DNA from: Flavobacterium sp.
GTDB lineage: Bacteria > Bacteroidota > Bacteroidia > Flavobacteriales > Flavobacteriaceae
NCBI GenBank assembly: GCA_004296145.1
Contig: SEBM01000073.1
Location: 1 to 11,436, forward strand
DNA: 11,436 bases
Direction: 5' to 3'
The notes beneath the pieces are model-generated. The model made no database searches, was not told the origin of the DNA, and saw only the letters and a list, made by a program, of their open reading frames with translations. Shown in pieces: positions 6,896 through 11,436 of the stretch. Position numbers and translations under genes: made by a program. Position 1 is the first letter of the stretch; each line of letters opens with the position of its first letter.

Positions 6896-8335
6896 ATGGA
6901 AAAAATAAACAGATCAAATTCGGAGTTTTCAACTAAACTTCCAATCAAAATTGTACAATTTGGAGAAGGTAACTTTTTAAGGGCTTTCGTAGAATATGCA
7001 TTTCAGAAACTAAATCAGGAAGCTGATTTTAATGCCGGAATCGCAGTTGTGCAGCCAATCGACAAAGGGTTAGTTAATATGATTAATGCTCAGGACGGGT
7101 TGTATACTTTGTTTATGAAAGGAGTTAAAAAGGGAAAAGAAATTCAGGAAAATGAATTGATTACCAATATTGTAAAGGCTGTTGATCCTTATGCTTCTTT
7201 TCAGGAATATTTGTCTTTAGCTAAAGAAGAAGAACTGGCTTTTATTATTTCAAATACAACAGAAGCAGGTATTGAGTACATCGCTTCAGATTTGCCTACC
7301 ATGCAGCCGCCAGTTTCATTTCCTGCAAAATTAACCGTACTTTTGTATGAGCGATTTAAGCATTTTAAAGGTGCACCTGCAAAAGGGTTAACGATTATTC
7401 CTTGTGAGTTAATTAATTACAATTCAGATACTTTAAAAGAAATTATATTAAAATATTGTACAGATTGGAAATTGGAACAGGAATTTATTTTCTGGCTTTT
7501 AAACAGCTGTTCTTTCCATAATACTTTGGTAGACAGAATTGTTCCTGGATATCCTAAAGATCAGATTGAAGAATATAACAGTCAGTTATCTTATAAAGAT
7601 GATTTGATTGTAAGTGCCGAAAGTTTCTTTTTATGGGTTATCGAAGGTGATGACGTTTTGAAAGCAAAACTTCCTTTTGAAAAAACAGATTTAGATGTAA
7701 AAATCGTCGAAGATATGCAGCCATATCGTACGCGTAAAGTGAGAATCTTAAATGGTGCACATACTGCAATGGTACCATTTTCATTACTTTACGGAAACGA
7801 AACGGTCAAGGAAACAGTGGATAATTCATTTACAGGAGATTTTGTAAACAAAGCTGTTTTTGATGAAATTAACGAAACTTTAAATATGGACAAGGCTGAA
7901 CTTGCCAGTTTTTCTGAAGAAATTCTGGATCGTTTTAGAAATCCATTTATTAAACACTTGTTGTCTTCGATTGCTTTAAATTCAATTTCTAAATTTAAAG
8001 TACGTGTTTTACCAAGTTTGACAGAATATGTTGCTATTCATAAAAAATTACCAGTACATTTAACATTCGCATTTGCGTGTTTAATTCGTTTTTATAAAGG
8101 AACATGGAAAGGTGAAAGTTTGCCGATAAATGACAGTGAAGATATTGTTGCTTTTTTTAATGAAGTTTGGAAATCAAACGACTACACTAAAATAGCGGAA
8201 CAAACTTTGCAAAACGAAAATTTCTGGGATGAAGATTTAACTGCTATTCCTTCATTAACAGAATCGATTGCAAAAGCATTAAAAGAAATTGACGAAAATG
8301 GTGTAGAACAAGGTTTTGCCAATTTTAAAAAATAA
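6896..8335 (+). CDS. uxaB: Tagaturonate reductase / altronate oxidoreductase (UxaB)
   Basis: Cytoplasmic NADH-dependent enzyme (EC 1.1.1.58) that reduces tagaturonate from UxaC to altronate. The 479-residue protein belongs to the long-chain mannitol dehydrogenase family: nucleotide-binding N terminus with QFGEGNFLRAF at 21-31, SNTTEAGI at 119-126, IIPCELINYNSDTL at 167-180, LVDRIVPGYP at 211-220, the catalytic signature KVRILNGAH at 281-289 (K281, N286, H289) and RFRNPFIKH at 346-354. These segments follow E. coli UxaB (483 residues, from memory) closely, and the position directly before uxaA agrees, so I prefer UxaB over fructuronate reductase UxuB. It follows the long foldback and has its own AAAGGA site; uxaA starts 28 bases after its stop. 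Confidence 0.95.
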   Translation: MEKINRSNSEFSTKLPIKIVQFGEGNFLRAFVEYAFQKLNQEADFNAGIAVVQPIDKGLVNMINAQDGLYTLFMKGVKKGKEIQENELITNIVKAVDPYASFQEYLSLAKEEELAFIISNTTEAGIEYIASDLPTMQPPVSFPAKLTVLLYERFKHFKGAPAKGLTIIPCELINYNSDTLKEIILKYCTDWKLEQEFIFWLLNSCSFHNTLVDRIVPGYPKDQIEEYNSQLSYKDDLIVSAESFFLWVIEGDDVLKAKLPFEKTDLDVKIVEDMQPYRTRKVRILNGAHTAMVPFSLLYGNETVKETVDNSFTGDFVNKAVFDEINETLNMDKAELASFSEEILDRFRNPFIKHLLSSIALNSISKFKVRVLPSLTEYVAIHKKLPVHLTFAFACLIRFYKGTWKGESLPINDSEDIVAFFNEVWKSNDYTKIAEQTLQNENFWDEDLTAIPSLTESIAKALKEIDENGVEQGFANFKK

Positions 8336-8363
8336 ATAATTCAAGAACCCGCATACGAAAGTT

Positions 8364-9986
8364 ATGGAAACGCAAAAAAAATTAATAAAAGTTAATCCTA
8401 CTGATAATGTTGCAGTAGCGTTAGTAAATCTGGTGGCTGGAGAGGTGATTAACTTTGAAGGTGAGGATATTACAATCGAGTCTGATGTAAAAATGAAGCA
8501 TAAAATTGCCTTAGTTCCTTTTAATGTGGGAGACAGGATTATTATGTATGGCGTTTTAGTCGGAAAATCAAGTGCCAGAATTGAAAAAGGCGGGCTGCTT
8601 TCTACCTCAAATGTTAAACATGAGAGTGATAAAGTAACCGGAAAAACAGAAACAATTGGTTGGACACAGCCAAATATTGATAAATGGAAAGACAGAACTT
8701 TTCAGGGCTATCACAGAGAAGACGGACAAGTTGGAACTGAAAACGTATGGTTGTTTTTTCCATTGGTTTTTTGTGAAAACAGAAATATCGAAATCTTGAA
8801 AGATATTTTTGAAAAGGAATTGATGAAACCTAAAGAAAACGATTATCAGTTATTGTTGCGCTCTTTAGTGAAATCAGAAACCGGAGGAGCAGGAAATCAG
8901 GAAGCTTCAAATGATGCTAACTTATTCAATAATATAGAAGTTAAATTTATCACGCACCAAGGTGGTTGCGGCGGAATTCGTCAGGATTCTCATAGTCTGG
9001 CTAAATTGTTGGCTGGTTATGTAAATAATCCGAACGTTGCCGGAGCTACGGTTTTGAGTTTAGGTTGTCAAAATCTTCAGATTCAAATCTTTAAAGATGC
9101 TTTAGATGCGATTAATCCAAACAGTAAAAAACCGGTTTTAATTTACGATCAGCAACAAATCGGAACTATCGAAACAATGCTTAGTAGTGTTGTAAAAGAT
9201 ACTTTTGAAGCAATTAAAAAAGCAAACGAAATAAAAAGGGAACCAGCACCATTATCTAAATTAAGAATTGGTTTGGAATGTGGTGGTTCTGATGGATTTT
9301 CAGGAATTTCTGCAAACCCTACTTTGGGTGTAACTTCAGATTTACTGGCTGCTTTGGGAGGAACAACAATACTTTCTGAGTTCCCTGAATTATGTGGGGT
9401 AGAGCAGGAATTGGTAAACCGTTGTGTTGAAGACGAAGGCGGAAAACGTTTCCTTGATTTAATGCAATGGTATGAAAAAACAGTAGTTGACGCTGGTTCA
9501 GGATTTGATATGAATCCGTCTCCGGGAAATATCAAAGACGGTTTGATTACGGATGCAATGAAATCTGCTGGAGCTGCTAAAAAAGGTGGAACATCTCCAA
9601 TTACAGGCGTTTTTGATTATGGAGAATACATCACGAAACCAGGTTTAACGTTGCTTTGCACGCCAGGAAATGATGTGGAATGTACAACTGCAATGGTTGG
9701 TTCGGGTGCCAATATGGTATTGTTTACAACAGGTTTGGGAACTCCGACAGGAAACCCAATTGCACCGGTTGTAAAGATTTCATCAAATACTGAATTAGCG
9801 AGAAAAATGTCTGATATCATTGATATTGATACTGGTGGAATTATCACAGGTGAAAAATCAATTGATGAAATGGCTGACGAAATGCTGGAATTCATTATTG
9901 ATGTTGCCAGCGGAACAATTAAAACTAAAGCGGCAATCTTAAATCAAAATGACTTTATTCCTTGGAAAAGAGGAGTTTCTTTATAA
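8364..9986 (+). CDS. uxaA: Altronate dehydratase (UxaA)
   Basis: Cytoplasmic dehydratase (EC 4.2.1.7) that turns altronate into KDG, ending the galacturonate branch. The 540-residue protein has an N-terminal SAF domain (about 10-85, with NVAVAL at 15-20 and KHKIAL at 45-50) and a UxaA/GarD catalytic body: GYHREDGQVGTENVW at 115-129, HQGGCGG at 198-204, LGCQN at 233-237, GLECGGSDGFSGISANPTLG at 303-322, NPSPGN at 384-389, TPGNDVECTTAMVGSGAN at 433-450 and TGLGTPTGNPIAPVVKI at 456-472. Cysteines and histidines in these segments fit the iron dependence known for the family. It is longer than E. coli UxaA (about 495), largely through some 33 extra residues around 150-190, before HQGGCGG. It is the last gene of the plus-strand cluster; a terminator begins 38 bases after its stop. 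Confidence 0.96.
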   Translation: METQKKLIKVNPTDNVAVALVNLVAGEVINFEGEDITIESDVKMKHKIALVPFNVGDRIIMYGVLVGKSSARIEKGGLLSTSNVKHESDKVTGKTETIGWTQPNIDKWKDRTFQGYHREDGQVGTENVWLFFPLVFCENRNIEILKDIFEKELMKPKENDYQLLLRSLVKSETGGAGNQEASNDANLFNNIEVKFITHQGGCGGIRQDSHSLAKLLAGYVNNPNVAGATVLSLGCQNLQIQIFKDALDAINPNSKKPVLIYDQQQIGTIETMLSSVVKDTFEAIKKANEIKREPAPLSKLRIGLECGGSDGFSGISANPTLGVTSDLLAALGGTTILSEFPELCGVEQELVNRCVEDEGGKRFLDLMQWYEKTVVDAGSGFDMNPSPGNIKDGLITDAMKSAGAAKKGGTSPITGVFDYGEYITKPGLTLLCTPGNDVECTTAMVGSGANMVLFTTGLGTPTGNPIAPVVKISSNTELARKMSDIIDIDTGGIITGEKSIDEMADEMLEFIIDVASGTIKTKAAILNQNDFIPWKRGVSL

Positions 9987-10024
9987 AATTTAAACCATAT
10001 AAGTTATATAAGTTCATTTAAATA

Positions 10025-10060
10025 ACCTGCAAGGTTTTCAAAATCTTGTAGGTTTTTTTT
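10025..10060 (+). terminator. Intrinsic terminator after uxaA
   Basis: The stem ACCTGCAAG (10025-10033) pairs with CTTGTAGGT (10045-10053) with one G-U pair, and the loop side can pair further (GTTT with AAAT). The stem is followed directly by T at 10053-10060, the form of a rho-independent terminator for the uxaA transcript. Confidence 0.85.
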
Positions 10061-10061
10061 A

Positions 10062-10163
10062 TGTGTCATTTCGACGAAGGAGAAATCACACTCGTAACCA
10101 CAACGATTGCCGATTATTATTGCGGAATTTCTAGTGTGATTTCTCCTTCGTCGAAATGACACA
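10062..10163. repeat. Perfect 31-bp inverted repeat with 40-base loop (REP/MITE-like)
   Basis: 10062-10092 and 10133-10163 are exact reverse complements (outer end TGTGTCATTTCGACGAAGG). The 40-base loop contains a smaller CCG/CGG-bounded segment around 10110-10126. No ORF or transposase is present and the flanks show no clear target duplication. I remember the TTTCGACGAAGGAGAAATC motif as a frequent intergenic repeat in Flavobacterium and relatives; this was not searched. A non-autonomous palindromic element is the likely reading. Confidence 0.75.
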
Positions 10164-10187
10164 ATATGGGTACAGCATTTTCAAAAG

Positions 10188-10230
10188 AAAAAGGCAGCTT
10201 AAAGATTTGAACCTTTAAGCTGCCTTTTTT
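10188..10230. terminator. Bidirectional intrinsic terminator between uxaA and the lacI-type gene
   Basis: A 17-bp perfect stem, 10188-10204 (AAAAAGGCAGCTTAAAG) with 10213-10229, closes on an eight-base loop. It has T residues on its plus-strand 3' side (10225-10230) and A residues on its 5' side (10188-10192, also 10183-10186), so it can end transcripts from both directions. For the repressor gene it lies about 27 bases after the stop; for uxaA it is a second barrier. Confidence 0.85.
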
Positions 10231-10256
10231 AAATGAACTTATATAACTTATATGGT

Positions 10257-11285
10257 TTAATTTGTAGTTCTGGTAGAAGATTTACGAATATGTAATTCAG
10301 GAGCTAAAACAACCTTTTTTTCGATTTTGATTGTATCTGTTTTGTCTACCTGTTCCAAGAAAACACGTGCAGACATTTTTCCCATTTCAAGTGGTGACTG
10401 ATCTACAGATGTTATTGATAATTCCATAAATTTTGTAAAAGGCTCATTACTAAAACCGGCAACACAAAACTCTTTCGGAATACTTATATTTTTATCTTTT
10501 AATTCCTGAATCGCTCCAAGCGCAGCAAAATCACTCGAAGAGAAAATAGCATCAGGCGGAGTTTCTAATTGTAATAAACGATTTACAGCTTCTTTTCCGG
10601 CTTCAACACTACTTTTTGTGTGAATAACATATTCTTCCTTAAAAGTCATTCCGTTATCCAGAAGAGCTTGTTTATAGCCTAAAAACCTGTTTTTAAAAAT
10701 CTCAAGCGACTGATCTCCGGAGAAATGCGCAATACATCGGCAACCTTCATTTATTAAATGTTTTGTCGTGATATAACCGCCTTTAAAATCATTGATAGTC
10801 ACAGAACTAACTCCGTCAATATGTTTACTTCTGTCAAAAAATATAAGTGGTACATTCTTTTCTAAAACATAATGAAAGGCACCTGTATTTTCGTTTGTTA
10901 CATCCGTTACAGACATTAAAATACCATCTACCTGAGCGTCAATTAAAGTATAAAGGTTTTCGTTTTCTCTTTTAGGATCTTCATGTGTCTGGCAAATAAT
11001 AACCTGATAACCATGCGGGTGAAGTTCTTCTTCAATTCCTCTGATGACAGAAGCAAAAAAGTTACTGTCAATTCTGGGAACAATAACTCCTATATTATTA
11101 CTACGGCCACTTTTTAGTGCCAGGGCTAGTTTATTCTGTTTGTAATTCATTGAAGCCGCCGTTTTGATAACTAATTCACGGGTGCTTTCTTTTATTTTCG
11201 GATTGTTATTTAACGCTCTTGAAACTGTAGCAGCAGTGATATTTAATTTCTTGGCAATATCATAAATGGTTATTTTTTCGCTCAT
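10257..11285 (-). CDS. LacI-family transcriptional repressor, probable regulator of the hexuronate cluster
   Basis: DNA-binding repressor of 342 residues with normal LacI/GalR architecture. The N-terminal helix-turn-helix spans about 5-27 (ITIYDIAKKLNITAATVSRA). The hinge-helix region is NKLALALKSG at 51-60, with L57 at the place of the minor-groove leucine. The periplasmic-binding-protein-like effector domain runs from about 64 to 335, including GVIVPRIDSNFF at 66-77, FFDRS at 149-153, SSSDFAALG at 249-257, VAGFSN at 275-280 and TSVDQSPLEMG at 292-302. It is convergent with the uronate operon and shares its terminator region. Its upstream region holds an ATCGAT palindrome that matches the one at the kduI start site, so it probably represses both. 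The effector is unknown; KDG or a hexuronate is a reasonable guess. I give no symbol because several LacI-type uronate regulators exist. Confidence 0.93.
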   Translation of the reverse strand: MSEKITIYDIAKKLNITAATVSRALNNNPKIKESTRELVIKTAASMNYKQNKLALALKSGRSNNIGVIVPRIDSNFFASVIRGIEEELHPHGYQVIICQTHEDPKRENENLYTLIDAQVDGILMSVTDVTNENTGAFHYVLEKNVPLIFFDRSKHIDGVSSVTINDFKGGYITTKHLINEGCRCIAHFSGDQSLEIFKNRFLGYKQALLDNGMTFKEEYVIHTKSSVEAGKEAVNRLLQLETPPDAIFSSSDFAALGAIQELKDKNISIPKEFCVAGFSNEPFTKFMELSITSVDQSPLEMGKMSARVFLEQVDKTDTIKIEKKVVLAPELHIRKSSTRTTN

Positions 11286-11313
11286 TCAAAAAGTTTTCAA
11301 ATTAATTACTCGA

Positions 11314-11321
11314 CAAAAATA
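11314..11321 (-). promoter_or_regulatory. -7 box of the repressor gene promoter
   Basis: On the minus strand this reads TATTTTTG, an exact TAnnTTTG match, ending 28 bases before the repressor ATG. No clear TTG is seen at the -33 distance; the ATCGAT palindrome at 11346-11365 lies there instead. Confidence 0.55.
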
Positions 11322-11345
11322 CATCTTTTTTATGTAACTCATATA

Positions 11346-11365
11346 AATTGTTATCGATTACCATT
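11346..11365. promoter_or_regulatory. Putative LacI-family operator upstream of the repressor gene
   Basis: AATTGTTATCGATTACCATT is a CG-centred palindrome with eight of ten pairs matching. It contains TGnnATCGATTAC in the same bases as the kduI site at 1727-1739. It lies about 24 bases upstream of the -7 box, over the -33 region, consistent with autorepression or with control of a divergent gene beyond the right edge. Confidence 0.55.
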
Positions 11366-11376
11366 GCTCAGTTTCT

Positions 11377-11386
11377 AAAACGTTTT
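11377..11386. promoter_or_regulatory. Second CG-centred palindrome, AAAACGTTTT
   Basis: A perfect 10-bp palindrome with the CG centre common in LacI/GalR and CRE-type operators. Its centre is 26 bp from that of the ATCGAT site. It may be a weaker second operator or the site of another regulator; in AT-rich DNA it could also be chance. Confidence 0.3.
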
Positions 11387-11418
11387 CAATGTTACAATGA
11401 TAATAATTTATGCGTTTT

Positions 11419-11435
11419 TTTACATTAAGTGTAAA
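11419..11435. promoter_or_regulatory. Inverted repeat TTTACA-N5-TGTAAA at the right edge
   Basis: TTTACA and TGTAAA are separated by TTAAG. The site resembles a small dimeric-protein site and lies at the window edge, upstream of whatever gene follows on the plus strand. A related half, AAGTGTAAA, occurs at 1659-1667. Function unknown. Confidence 0.25.
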
Positions 11436-11436
11436 T

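Larger units (their letters stand above)
9990..10260. repeat. Perfect 33-bp inverted repeat enclosing the convergent junction
   Basis: The arms are 9990-10022 and 10228-10260, exact reverse complements over 33 bases (left arm begins TTAAACCATATAAG and ends TTCATTTAAA). The left arm begins three bases after the uxaA stop codon, and the right arm contains the stop codon of the lacI-type gene (TAA on the minus strand, 10257-10259). Between them lie a terminator, a second perfect inverted repeat and a second terminator. The left arm aligns with the arm at 4815-4844 (TTAAACCAT, then TAAG, AT, TAAG, ATT in order), so I place both in one repeat family. Confidence 0.85.

Noticed and set aside
9149..9535. 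128-residue minus-strand ORF inside uxaA (and a 92-residue one at 9617-9895)
   Set aside because: Both are antisense to strongly conserved UxaA motifs, have no family signature, and show no promoter or start context.
10062..10163. CRISPR array or attachment site in the convergent region
   Set aside because: The repeats are inverted, not direct, occur once each, and there is no spacer series, integrase or tRNA nearby.

Overview
The window is AT-rich DNA that reads as Bacteroidota, most likely a Flavobacterium or close relative. Three things point there. Exact matches to the Bacteroidota -7 box TAnnTTTG lie in front of kduI (TAATTTTG) and of the lacI-type gene (TATTTTTG). Start codons mostly follow A/T-rich leaders without a clear Shine-Dalgarno sequence. 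The intergenic gaps carry ATTAAG-type palindromes and a TCGACGAAGGAGAAATC-type repeat that I remember from Flavobacterium genomes (recollection, not searched).

Layout: a hexuronate MFS permease (exuT-like, 74-1543) comes first. After a 210-bp gap with a -7 box and a palindromic operator over the expected start site come seven co-directional genes: kduI, kduD, uxaC, kdgK, an eda/kdgA-type aldolase, uxaB and uxaA (1754-9986). A LacI-family repressor gene (10257-11285, minus) faces them. The seven genes fall into three tight modules (kduI-kduD-uxaC, kdgK-kdgA, uxaB-uxaA). The two gaps between modules (about 173 and 208 bp) each hold a long palindromic structure and no recognisable -7 box. The convergent junction 9987-10256 is a nested stack: a perfect 33-bp inverted repeat encloses two intrinsic terminators and a perfect 31-bp inverted repeat.

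How the genes work together: this is the intracellular end of pectin (polygalacturonate) use. ExuT imports galacturonate or glucuronate. UxaC isomerises galacturonate to tagaturonate, UxaB reduces it to altronate, and UxaA dehydrates that to 2-keto-3-deoxygluconate (KDG). In parallel KduI and KduD convert 5-keto-4-deoxyuronate, from unsaturated lyase products, to KDG. KdgK phosphorylates KDG and the aldolase cleaves KDPG to pyruvate and glyceraldehyde-3-phosphate. No lyases, SusC/D, kdgF, uxuA or uxuB are present; they would have to lie outside.

Regulation: the repressor's own upstream region and the kduI start site share TGnnATCGATTAC, which supports one LacI-type regulon with autoregulation. 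The coding content is a well-known pathway and I see no new enzymatic or defence system. The least ordinary material is non-coding: the wobble-rich foldback before uxaB, the nested palindrome at the convergent end, and the operator pair.
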